Positions 27,042 through 35,070 of a stretch of 64,000 nucleotides of DNA are shown in pieces. Where the stretch lies: assembly GCA_026129865.1 (NCBI GenBank), contig JAHCHG010000001.1:62001-126000 (forward strand), written 5' to 3'. This stretch comes from Pyrinomonadaceae bacterium (GTDB lineage Bacteria; Acidobacteriota; Blastocatellia; Pyrinomonadales; Pyrinomonadaceae). The translations under genes and the position numbers were made by a program. The notes under the pieces are model-generated. The model did not search any database. It saw only the letters and a list, made by a program, of their open reading frames with translations, and was not told where the DNA came from. Numbering within the stretch: position 1 is the stretch's first letter; the number at the start of each line of letters is the position of its first letter.

Positions 27042-27071
27042 GGATGTTTTATGAAACCGAAACTTTCCCCA

Positions 27072-27100
27072 AGAATAGCGCGCTGGAATGGAATTTCCAA
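27072..27100 (-). promoter_or_regulatory. Candidate promoter for the heme O synthase operon
   Basis: On the minus strand TTGGAA (27095-27100) and TATTCT (27072-27077) are 17 nt apart, about 30 nt upstream of the ctaB start. The pattern is plausible but the boxes are not perfect. Confidence 0.4.
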
Positions 27101-27215
27101 ATCGTCATTTGAACAGTGAAACTTCTTTTCGCTCGAAGTCAAACTTATAAAATCTGCGGATGACAAACAAAATTGCCTGCGATATGATTTTCATTAAGTA
27201 AAATCGGATAAAATA

Positions 27216-28721
27216 ATGTCATCTGAAGCCCAACTTTCATCCGCAGACGATTCTATCGTCAGCAGCCCGTTCGATGGCGAGCGCGTAAAGTCCGCGCCGT
27301 TACTGAACCGCCTGATAGACTTTGTCAGTTCGGTTCGGTTTGGCGTCGTGTTGCTTTGCATTCTCGTTATTCTATCGATTATCGGAATGCTCGTGATCCA
27401 GCAAAATGTCGAAGGGTTTGAGGCTTTCTACGCTTCGCTCACGCCGGCAGAAAGAATCGTCGGCAGTTATCTCGGCGTTTTCGACATATACCACAGCTTT
27501 TATTACAACGGTCTTCTTCTTATCTTGTCGCTGAACATCATTTTGGCGTCGATCGATCATTTTCCGAACGCGTGGAAATATATTTCAAAGCCAAAACTTG
27601 ATGCTTCGCGAAAATGGCTTTTAGGTCAGAAAGAAAATGCCGTTATAGAAGCTCCGGATTCAAGTACAGCGGATATCCCGAATCGAATTGCCGAGATTTT
27701 TAAGAAAAATGGTCTTCGTGCTGCGATCTCCGAGAAAAAAGGCAAGACGTTCGTTTTCGGTGAAAGCGGTCGATGGAATCGTTTAGGCGCTTACATCGTT
27801 CATGTTTTCCTTCTGATCCTATTTCTCGGTCATTTTGTCGCGCTTCAAACGGGGTTTGATGCAGACGTCCAGTTTGTTCCGGGTGAAACTACGAACCAGA
27901 TCGAAATGATCGCATTCAAGCTCGATCAAAAGGAAAAATTTGCGGTCGGATTACCGTTTTCAATTACAAGCACGGACATTCAGCAAAAGTTGATCGACCC
28001 TAAAGGTTCGATCGAAATAAATAACACGATGGATTGGAGCACGAGTCTGACCATCGACGATCCGGAATACGGAAAGACCGACGCGGTTGTCAGCTTGAAT
28101 AACCCGTTTCAATATCGCGGTTACAGATTTTTTCAGGCAAGTGCCATAACATACGGCAGCGCCCGCAATATGACTTTGGAACTTACGCCGCAGGGCGGCG
28201 GCGAACCGATTACGCTGGGGTTAGCCCGAAACGGCGAAACTACGCTGCCGGATGGAACAAAGGTCGCGTACGACGAATTCTTCCCGGATTTTGTTCTGAA
28301 TAATGGAAAAGCAGATTCGCGATCCGGCGAATACAACAATCCGGTCGTAAAGCTGAATCTTTCAAAACCGGACGGCGAAAAATCGGTCGCGTATGCGTTT
28401 GCGATGAAGCTTCCCGATTCAGCTCCGGTCGGTGCGCCGGTCGCAGGCTATCGCTGGAGACTGGCAGAATTTGAGAAATCGCCGTTCGCGCATGTTCTTT
28501 CGATCAAGTACGACCCGTATAATGCCGCATTTATCGCGTGGTACGTCGGCGGGATCGGGTTGATGGGCGCGCTTGTATTCGTGTTTTTTGTATCGCATCG
28601 CAGAGTTTGGGCATTGGTCGAAGAAAACGGTGAGATCGTCGTTGGCGGAATTACCAACCGTAATCATCAGGGTTTTAAGGATAAATTCGCAAAATTGATT
28701 TCAGATTTGCGCAAAATATAG
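27216..28721 (+). CDS. resB: Cytochrome c biogenesis protein ResB (Ccs1)
   Basis: ResB works with CcsA in system II cytochrome c maturation, moving heme across the membrane and joining it to apocytochromes. This 501-residue protein has transmembrane segments near residues 38-65, 100-115, 187-205 and 437-458, with a large periplasmic domain between the third and fourth, the usual ResB topology. FDIYHSFYYNGLLLILSLNIILASIDHFP and NPFQYRGYRFFQASA are typical family segments. It is 7 nt from the next gene, so ResB and CcsA are co-transcribed. Confidence 0.93.
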   Translation: MSSEAQLSSADDSIVSSPFDGERVKSAPLLNRLIDFVSSVRFGVVLLCILVILSIIGMLVIQQNVEGFEAFYASLTPAERIVGSYLGVFDIYHSFYYNGLLLILSLNIILASIDHFPNAWKYISKPKLDASRKWLLGQKENAVIEAPDSSTADIPNRIAEIFKKNGLRAAISEKKGKTFVFGESGRWNRLGAYIVHVFLLILFLGHFVALQTGFDADVQFVPGETTNQIEMIAFKLDQKEKFAVGLPFSITSTDIQQKLIDPKGSIEINNTMDWSTSLTIDDPEYGKTDAVVSLNNPFQYRGYRFFQASAITYGSARNMTLELTPQGGGEPITLGLARNGETTLPDGTKVAYDEFFPDFVLNNGKADSRSGEYNNPVVKLNLSKPDGEKSVAYAFAMKLPDSAPVGAPVAGYRWRLAEFEKSPFAHVLSIKYDPYNAAFIAWYVGGIGLMGALVFVFFVSHRRVWALVEENGEIVVGGITNRNHQGFKDKFAKLISDLRKI

Positions 28722-28728
28722 GATTGAT

Positions 28729-30324
28729 ATGCAAGAAGTAAGTAGATTGGAAATTGACGGGTCGCTGCGGCGTTATATCCCTGCGATCATGGCACTTGGC
28801 GGCGGGTTTGTAATGCTGTTTCTGCGGTTTCAGTTCGGCGAACGATTCATTTCGGACACCGCACTGATGATGCTTGCCCTGGCGGCTTATATTCTGGCAG
28901 CTCTTTTCCAATTGACGAACCTGTACGCTCCGTCCGAAATGGCTCAAAAGATCGGTCTTTGGGGCGCTTCGCTCGGTGTTTTCTTCAATTTTTCGAGTTG
29001 GCTCGTCCGATGGGTCGGCGCTTACGAACACGAGCTTGAACAACTGGTTCAAAGCGGAAATGCCGCAAAACCTTGGATGTTTCGTTACATTCCGTTCGCC
29101 AATCTATACGATCTGAGTCTTGCTTTCGCATTCGGTGCCGGAATAACGACACTGCTTTTGGCAGCGCGAAAGGATTTCCGGTTTTTGACCGCGTTTACGC
29201 TTCCGCTAGCGGCGTTGATCTTAACTCTTGCACGATTCATCGGCGGCGAGCATTCAAATTTGATGCCGATCCTGGATTCGTACTGGCGACCGATTCATGT
29301 CGGTGTCGCATCTTTAAGTTACGGCGTTGCGCTGGTCTGTTTTGCGGTTGCGGTTATTTATTTGCTGAAGGACAAAGTTAAGGTCGAAGCGATGGCGGTC
29401 TGGGCGGCGATCTTCGCATTTTCCGTGATCGCTACGATCAGTAAGTTTTCGGTTTTTACCGAGTTTGTTTACCGCTCCGGACTTTTCCTGCCGAACCCGA
29501 TGGGAGGCAAGAATTTTTCTGCTCCATTCCGCCTTGCAATTCCCTATGTCGGGGAAACTCTTGTAATTACAGGAATTTTGCTAGTTGGTTCGATCGTCGC
29601 CTTTCTTTTTTATGTTTATAAAGAAAATGTTAAGGCACAGAAATTTGGTCATATTTTCTTACGGGCTTCATTCGCGACGCTTTTGCTTTCAATTGTTTTT
29701 CTCGTCGTGGGAATTCGTTCTACTGCCGATGTTCAAACGAGATTGAATGACCAGCTCGCGGCATCGCCCGAACAATTTATCGACGCAGGCAAAGATATCG
29801 CAGCGAAACAGCGTCTGTCTGTTCAAGATTTTGAAGCGATCACTCCTGCTCAGTTTGAACAAGCCGGAAAACAGTATCTTCAGGCAAACGGCGAAAGGCT
29901 TTTCTTGAGTTTCGGGACGAATCCGGTTGAGCTTTCCGGCTTGATCACGGCACTTGCCGGATTAGGCTTTGTAATTCTTTTTAGTTTCCGAACGGACAAG
30001 ATCCGCGAACGGCTGCCTTCGCTCGAATCGCTCGACAATTTGATGTACAAAACCGCATGCCTTGCGTTCGCAGGATTAGCAATGCTTCTAATTACCGGAG
30101 CGATCTGGGCAAACGAATCGTGGGGAAGACCTTGGGGTTTCGACTCAAAAGAAACGGGCGCTCTTGTCGCGTGGTTGACATACGCGGCGTTTCTCCATAC
30201 ACGAATTTCACGCGGATGGTCGGGAAGAAGTTCGGCTTATTTTGCGATCGTAGGTTTTCTTCTGGTGATCTTCACTTATCTGGGAGTCAGCTATCTGCTG
30301 CCCGGATTACATAGTTACGCCTAA
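28729..30324 (+). CDS. ccsA: Cytochrome c biogenesis protein CcsA (system II heme transporter)
   Basis: The partner of ResB and the heme-handling protein of system II. The heme-binding WWD-type motif appears as WANESWGRPWGFDSKETGAL near residues 460-480, inside a helix-rich C-terminal half. GGEHSNLMPILDSYWRPIHVGVASLSYG supplies conserved His residues. At 531 residues it is longer than many CcsA proteins because of an inserted segment (about 335-400: DVQTRLNDQLAASPEQFIDAG and following) of polar, probably periplasmic sequence. The lipoprotein cytochrome c at 38955 is one likely client. Confidence 0.92.
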   Translation: MQEVSRLEIDGSLRRYIPAIMALGGGFVMLFLRFQFGERFISDTALMMLALAAYILAALFQLTNLYAPSEMAQKIGLWGASLGVFFNFSSWLVRWVGAYEHELEQLVQSGNAAKPWMFRYIPFANLYDLSLAFAFGAGITTLLLAARKDFRFLTAFTLPLAALILTLARFIGGEHSNLMPILDSYWRPIHVGVASLSYGVALVCFAVAVIYLLKDKVKVEAMAVWAAIFAFSVIATISKFSVFTEFVYRSGLFLPNPMGGKNFSAPFRLAIPYVGETLVITGILLVGSIVAFLFYVYKENVKAQKFGHIFLRASFATLLLSIVFLVVGIRSTADVQTRLNDQLAASPEQFIDAGKDIAAKQRLSVQDFEAITPAQFEQAGKQYLQANGERLFLSFGTNPVELSGLITALAGLGFVILFSFRTDKIRERLPSLESLDNLMYKTACLAFAGLAMLLITGAIWANESWGRPWGFDSKETGALVAWLTYAAFLHTRISRGWSGRSSAYFAIVGFLLVIFTYLGVSYLLPGLHSYA

Positions 30325-30382
30325 AATTTTCGGAACAAATCGGCGGAGACCGGGTGTGATAAAACATAAATCGGAGGTCGGT

Positions 30383-30883
30383 ATGAGACGATTATTATTA
30401 GTGTGCGCTGTTGGATTGGCGGCTATAATTTCAGGCGCGATCGTTTTTCAGAGTTTGCCCGAAGCAAATGCGCAAAAGAATGCGCGATTGCAGTGGGAAT
30501 ATGCTTCGGTCACACATGCTTATAGCTTTTCACCGGTGAAAGACAAGCTCAACAGGATCTATGGAATGGCGGAGATCTGTTATGTGGCGCAAAACGGCTG
30601 CCGTCGGTCCGAAATTAAATATGAGCTTGATTACGGCGTATTTCTGCAGGAACGTGCGGTCGAAGAATCAACCGAATCGCGCGTGGCAGCCAGTCGAAAA
30701 GCGGCTCAAATTGCCTTTCAAAACGCTCTGGCGCAAATGGGGAATGAAGGCTGGGAGATCGTTTCGTCGCCCGATCTACAGTTTGAATTCGTTAATATCG
30801 ACGATTACAATAAGTTCGATGATAAGTCAGTGCTTTTTTCGAGTTCCGATACAAAAGCCGTTTATTTCAAACGAGCCAAATAA
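30383..30883 (+). CDS. Exported DUF4177-like protein
   Basis: A 166-residue exported protein. The ATG at 30383 is chosen because GGAGG lies 5-6 nt upstream and a signal peptide (LLLVCAVGLAAIISGAIVF...ANAQ) follows; an in-frame ATG-less extension upstream lacks these. The mature protein begins with LQWEYASVT and has ALAQMGNEGWEIVSS and a final AVYFKRAK. That order resembles DUF4177 proteins, which pair an N-terminal strand with an EGWEL motif. The function is unknown. It lies 59 nt after ccsA and 3 nt before the TPR gene. Confidence 0.7.
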   Translation: MRRLLLVCAVGLAAIISGAIVFQSLPEANAQKNARLQWEYASVTHAYSFSPVKDKLNRIYGMAEICYVAQNGCRRSEIKYELDYGVFLQERAVEESTESRVAASRKAAQIAFQNALAQMGNEGWEIVSSPDLQFEFVNIDDYNKFDDKSVLFSSSDTKAVYFKRAK

Positions 30884-30886
30884 CTC

Positions 30887-31576
30887 ATGACTAAATCAAA
30901 CTTAATATACGCGGCTGCGGGAATTTTGCTCGGCGCGGTGATCGGTTTTTTTGGCGCAAATGCGCTGAACAAAAGTGAGATCGGCAGCGCGAAAGCTACT
31001 CCGATGAACTCAACGTCGCTCGAAAATCAGGTAAGAAACGAAGTCGTACGCGATCAATCGAACCTTTCCGCACCGATGCCGGAAATCTCACTTATTTTGG
31101 ACAAAGCCCAAAAAGAACCGCAAAACATTGAAGCGCAGACGGCAGCCGCAGATCTCTATCTAAGAATTCGAAATTTCGAAAAAGCCATCGAATTTCTCGA
31201 AAACGCTAATAAGATCGACCCCGAAAATTATAAGATCATCGTAAAACTCGGAAATTCTTATTTCGACTCAAAAAAATTCGATCAGGCAGAAATTTGGTAT
31301 AGGAAAGCGCTTGAAAAGAAGCCGGACGATTACGCGGTCAGGACCGATCTCGGGACAAGTTATGTCGAACGCGAATCGCCGGATTTTGAAAGAGCGATCG
31401 CAGAATTTGAGAATTCGTTGAAGATAAATCCCAAACATCCGCAGACCTTATATAATTTAGCCGCGGCATATTTTAAATCCGGAAATTTAGAAAAAGCGAA
31501 TGAGACGGCAGGCAAACTCAAGGCAGCAGACCCGCAAAACCCTCTGAACGCGCGACTTGCAGAGGTTTTAAAATAG
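30887..31576 (+). CDS. Membrane-anchored TPR protein
   Basis: A 229-residue protein with one N-terminal transmembrane segment (residues about 5-23) and a periplasmic region of at least four tetratricopeptide repeats, for example AAADLYLRIRNFEKAIEFLENANKIDPENY and the following units. It resembles the TPR part of CcmI/NrfG-type factors, which present apocytochromes to the maturation machinery. Its location just after resB-ccsA makes a similar chaperone role possible, but TPR proteins are too general to be sure. The gene ends 1 nt before the end of the convergent gene. Confidence 0.75.
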   Translation: MTKSNLIYAAAGILLGAVIGFFGANALNKSEIGSAKATPMNSTSLENQVRNEVVRDQSNLSAPMPEISLILDKAQKEPQNIEAQTAAADLYLRIRNFEKAIEFLENANKIDPENYKIIVKLGNSYFDSKKFDQAEIWYRKALEKKPDDYAVRTDLGTSYVERESPDFERAIAEFENSLKINPKHPQTLYNLAAAYFKSGNLEKANETAGKLKAADPQNPLNARLAEVLK

Positions 31577-31577
31577 A

Positions 31578-32630
31578 CTATTCGATCGATATTTTTTCGA
31601 TCTCAAGCAGCGAAAATCTCGCGGTTTTTCCGTCGTTCGAAACGATCGTCAGGATTCCCTGATTGACATTAAACGAAAACACAGTATTCATTGCCTGCTT
31701 TAGAACGCGACCATCCTTAAACGAAACAACTAACTGGATCTTTCCGAGCTGCTCCGGGCTCATCGGCTCAACAACGGTTTTCGGCGAAGACGCTTCTTCC
31801 TTTTTCTCTTCAACCGCTGCTTTTTCTTCCGTCGTCGGGGCTTCAACAGGCTCGATATCGTCAGTAATTATTAAAACAGGCTTTGCGACCGTCGGTTTTT
31901 CCTTGTTGGTCTCAATGACCTCGTCCTTATCGACCGTGCGCGATTCGCGGCGAATCTCGATCCGTGCTGACGATTCTAATTTTTCGCCTTCATCGCTGCT
32001 TATCAAGTTGATCGTCTTCTCATTAACTTTCGCTTTCTCGGCAGGTTGTTCGACCTCGGGTACAGGCACCGGTTCCGGATTTGGAACTACGCCAATGATC
32101 GTCCCGACCGAATTAACGATCGGATCGCCCGGACGTTCGACTCGCACCTCCGGTTTCAGAGGAACTTCTTCCGCCAAAGATCGCGGAAGCGGTTGAAAAC
32201 TTCCGGCAAATTTTATCCGGTAAGTCGCGTTTTCGTCGTTCGGACTGCGTCCTTGAACACGAAGCAGCAGCTTTTCGGGCTTTCGCAAATACACGATTCG
32301 CCCGGTTTCCGAATTGGCGTTGTCAGAAAAAACCGTGATCTTTGTCAATGCCTGAAGCGAGTCCGACGTAAAAATATCGATGTCTCCATCCAAATTTTCA
32401 GTGACGATATTAATAAAAACATCTCCCTGATCGCCGTTAAACGCATAAAAGTGATTCGTCAGACGTGAATCGCCGATCGCTCGTGCCGGAATTATGCCGT
32501 TGATCTCATTTGAAATTACAGGAGTCGGGTTGGCTTGATTAGTCGATTGTCCAAAACCGACCGCGCAAAGCACGGTGATCGCTGCGGCGCAAGCGACGTA
32601 TGAGAAAAGTTTTATGCGAATGTTACACAT
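31578..32630 (-). CDS. Exported protein with PPC-like domain, function unknown
   Basis: A 350-residue exported protein with a signal peptide ending near AVGFGQ. Residues about 45-150 (HFYAFNGDQGDVFINIVTENLDGDIDIFTSD through YRIKFAGSF) resemble a bacterial pre-peptidase C-terminal beta-sandwich. A Pro/Glu/Lys-rich low-complexity segment (about 155-290) follows, then a small C-terminal region (LGKIQLVVSFKDGRVLKQAMNTV) like an SHOCT- or SH3-type strand set. No catalytic motif is seen. It is 8 nt downstream of the GNAT gene and convergent with the TPR gene. A cell-envelope binding role is a guess. Confidence 0.6.
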   Translation of the reverse strand: MCNIRIKLFSYVACAAAITVLCAVGFGQSTNQANPTPVISNEINGIIPARAIGDSRLTNHFYAFNGDQGDVFINIVTENLDGDIDIFTSDSLQALTKITVFSDNANSETGRIVYLRKPEKLLLRVQGRSPNDENATYRIKFAGSFQPLPRSLAEEVPLKPEVRVERPGDPIVNSVGTIIGVVPNPEPVPVPEVEQPAEKAKVNEKTINLISSDEGEKLESSARIEIRRESRTVDKDEVIETNKEKPTVAKPVLIITDDIEPVEAPTTEEKAAVEEKKEEASSPKTVVEPMSPEQLGKIQLVVSFKDGRVLKQAMNTVFSFNVNQGILTIVSNDGKTARFSLLEIEKISIE

Positions 32631-32638
32631 TACAATAC

Positions 32639-33094
32639 TTAAACAAGTTCCTTTCGAAGATGGACGAGTCTGGAAGTTTCCTGATAACCAAGTTTTCGAT
32701 GCGCCTTTAGGCTTAGATCATTGCCGATCTCCGAATCGGAAGCCATTTCTTTACAGCCTTTTTCACGAGCCCAATTTTCAGCCTGATTGACCAATTCCCG
32801 CCCAATACCTTTTCTGCGGTATTCCGGTTCGATCCACCAGCCTTCAAGGTAACCGACGTTTTCGGTTTGGCAGTCTTCGACAAATGGTCTGATGCTGGCT
32901 TCGAGAAATCCGATCAGCTCGCCGTCATCTTCGGCAACCAGAACGAGCTGTGTGTCCGAATTTTCAAATATGCCCGTCATTTCGCTCTTGTTTTCGCTGT
33001 CCGACATTTGGTCCCAGAGATTTTTTCGAAGTCGAAACCATCCGCCGGCATCCTTGCCTTCCATTTTCCGGACCTTTATCTCATCGATGTTCAT
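32639..33094 (-). CDS. GNAT acetyltransferase resembling aminoglycoside 6'-N-acetyltransferase AAC(6')
   Basis: A 151-residue GNAT enzyme. The segment LEGWWIEPEYRRKGIGRELV followed by KGCKEMASDSEIGNDLSLKA and HRKLGYQETSRLVHLRK matches the AAC(6')-I group position for position as I recall it, including the Q/RxxGxG/A acetyl-CoA loop (RRKGIG) and the KGC.EMASD signature. These enzymes acetylate the 6'-amino group of aminoglycosides. This copy sits among housekeeping genes, with no mobile element, so it is probably intrinsic; whether it acts on drugs is not known. It is 8 nt from the downstream PPC-like gene. Confidence 0.8.
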   Translation of the reverse strand: MNIDEIKVRKMEGKDAGGWFRLRKNLWDQMSDSENKSEMTGIFENSDTQLVLVAEDDGELIGFLEASIRPFVEDCQTENVGYLEGWWIEPEYRRKGIGRELVNQAENWAREKGCKEMASDSEIGNDLSLKAHRKLGYQETSRLVHLRKELV

Positions 33095-33146
33095 TGAACT
33101 TCGATTCTATCAGCGAAACAATGAGCGAACAACAAGAAATGTAAAT

Positions 33147-33175
33147 AAGAAAAAGCCGGCAAAAACCGGCTCTTC
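33147..33175 (-). terminator. Terminator after the S41 pseudoprotease gene
   Basis: AGCCGG (33154-33159) and CCGGCT (33166-33171) form a short GC-rich stem with extra A/T pairs. On the minus strand a T-rich run follows. It lies about 25 nt after the end of the 33200-34492 gene. Confidence 0.7.
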
Positions 33176-33199
33176 CAATAGTTAAGAATTAACGATCGA

Positions 33200-34492
33200 C
33201 TACGCTGCAGCGGCAGCAGCCTTTCCGCTAAGTATCTCGATCGCTTTCTTTAATTGGATATCTTCCCGTGGTGCTTTCGGTTTTTCGACCTTCGGCGTTT
33301 CTTCTACTTCCGGCTGATTTTGTTCTTCTTCCTGCTTATCTACAAGCTCTTCAACCTCTATCGCTTCCGGAGTCTCAGGTCGTTTAACTTCGACCGAAGG
33401 TTTAATTCCCGAATTCGCCCGCGTCGTCCCAAGAAATGGTTTGCCGCTTGAAGACGCCCACATTGCGACCGTCAGAAGCAGTCCTCCGCCGCGTTTCATT
33501 GTAAAAAGCTGCTGCTGCGTTCCCGCGCCGAAACTTTTTTCACCGACAACTTCTCCCCGCTTTTTATCCAGAAACGCCGCTGCGACGACTTCCGCCGCGC
33601 CGGCTGTTCCAAGGTCGATCAAAACCGCGGTTTCACCACCGAATAAATATTTCGAAGCATCGGCGCTAAACGATTTCGTGACCGTTTCGTTCTTTCCGAT
33701 GACCTGCGCTAAAACTCCATCTTTGATAAAGATATTCGCGACATCGACGGCTTCTGCAAGTTCGCCGGTCGCAACGCCGCGAAGATCCAAAACGATCTTT
33801 TGCGCACCTTGTTTGGTCAACTGATTAACCTGATTTCTAATATCTTCCGCGCTTCCCGAAGCCAGACTGTAAACCGTGATAACGCCGATCTTCCCTGCTT
33901 CTATTTTTGCTTCCGCTTTTGGAATGCTGAACTTATTTCTGATCACCGAAATAGTCTGCGGCTTTTCGCCCGTTCTAAGTACCCTGAGATCTACCTTTGA
34001 TCCCGGCTCGCCGAGAACAAGCTGCCGTGCGTCGTAAAGCGAAACATCGCGAGTTGCTTTGTTTCCGATATATTCGATGACATCTCCGGCTTTAATTCCG
34101 GCTTTGTCAGCCGGCGAATCTTTATTTACCGAGATCACGTAGAGGTACGACGACACCTGCGAAAATTCAGCTCCGATACCGACTTTGTTTGAATTTTGTT
34201 TATTTTGAAAATCTGCGACCTGTTCCGAGGTCAGATAGGAAGAATAAGGATCCAGACCATATGGCAGCCCTCGGAGAGCACCGGCACGAACCTTTGCCAT
34301 GTCGGGTTCGTCCACGTAATCGTTTTGAATATGCTGCAAAACGCTTTCAAAGATCCGGATCTGTGCACCGGCATCATTGATCGGCTGCTGTGCATAGGTT
34401 TTTTCCCAAAAACCCGCAATTCCTCCAACAACGGCATACAGCGCTACCGACGCTGAAACCATAGCAAGCCAAAATTTTCCGCGATAATTCAT
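33200..34492 (-). CDS. S41-family pseudoprotease with PDZ domain
   Basis: This 430-residue exported protein keeps the whole S41 architecture: an N-terminal membrane anchor or signal (residues about 8-28), a helical lead-in, a PDZ domain (SPADKAGIKAGDVIEYIGN), the LDLRG strand and the core. The catalytic serine position in TAGAAEVV is Gly298 and the catalytic lysine position in KSFGAGTQQ is Ala323; the 25-residue spacing between them is exactly that of active homologues in this window. So both catalytic residues are lost while the fold is kept. It may act as a regulator or substrate-binding partner of the active S41 proteases. A Pro/Glu-rich tail follows residue 370. Confidence 0.88.
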   Translation of the reverse strand: MNYRGKFWLAMVSASVALYAVVGGIAGFWEKTYAQQPINDAGAQIRIFESVLQHIQNDYVDEPDMAKVRAGALRGLPYGLDPYSSYLTSEQVADFQNKQNSNKVGIGAEFSQVSSYLYVISVNKDSPADKAGIKAGDVIEYIGNKATRDVSLYDARQLVLGEPGSKVDLRVLRTGEKPQTISVIRNKFSIPKAEAKIEAGKIGVITVYSLASGSAEDIRNQVNQLTKQGAQKIVLDLRGVATGELAEAVDVANIFIKDGVLAQVIGKNETVTKSFSADASKYLFGGETAVLIDLGTAGAAEVVAAAFLDKKRGEVVGEKSFGAGTQQQLFTMKRGGGLLLTVAMWASSSGKPFLGTTRANSGIKPSVEVKRPETPEAIEVEELVDKQEEEQNQPEVEETPKVEKPKAPREDIQLKKAIEILSGKAAAAAA

Positions 34493-34560
34493 TCTTTATT
34501 CCTCAAATTTATTGCTATCATCGAACCTGGACGTTCAATTATCTATTATCAAATTTAATC

Positions 34561-35070
34561 GTGCAAGAAAAAGAAACAACCAAGAACCTGATAATTTCAG
34601 ATGTTTCTCAGATCCCAACAAAGGGCAGGCTTCTCGCGCTTGACCTGGGAACAAAAAAGGTCGGTGTCGCCGTCAGCGACGAACTGCAATTTACCATCCG
34701 TCACGTCGGAACGATTGCCCGAAGAAGCTGGAAACTATTTCTCAAAGAGATCTCTCGATTTCTAACGGAGTTTGATGCACAGGCACTTATTATCGGTTTG
34801 CCGTTTAATTTTGACGGTTCCGAAAGCGAAATGTCCGCCGAAGCACGCCGAATTGCGAATAATTTTTCTCTATCGCTCGATATTCCTGTTTATCTGCAGG
34901 ACGAACGGGTTACGACGTACGAAGCGCGCGGGCGTCTCTGGGAGCTCGGGCTCAATGAAAAACAAATGCGCGAAAAGATAGATTCCGAAGCCGCCGCGAT
35001 CATTCTTCACGATTTTATAGAGCTCCGCAACCAATTTTTAAGATCGAAAAAAGCAAAAGTCGAAGAGTAA
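34561..35070 (+). CDS. ruvX: RuvX/YqgF-family Holliday junction resolvase-like nuclease
   Basis: A 169-residue RNase H-fold protein. LLALDLGTKKVGVAVSD (first catalytic Asp28), ALIIGLPFNFDG, LQDERVTTYEA and DSEAAAIILHDFI follow the family order. RuvX/YqgF is implicated in processing of the 16S rRNA 5' end and in recombination. The start is a GTG at 34561; an N-terminal extension of about 20 residues before the core is longer than usual, so a later start is possible, though no better RBS was seen. Its stop abuts the stop of the convergent acylase gene. Confidence 0.88.
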   Translation: MQEKETTKNLIISDVSQIPTKGRLLALDLGTKKVGVAVSDELQFTIRHVGTIARRSWKLFLKEISRFLTEFDAQALIIGLPFNFDGSESEMSAEARRIANNFSLSLDIPVYLQDERVTTYEARGRLWELGLNEKQMREKIDSEAAAIILHDFIELRNQFLRSKKAKVEE

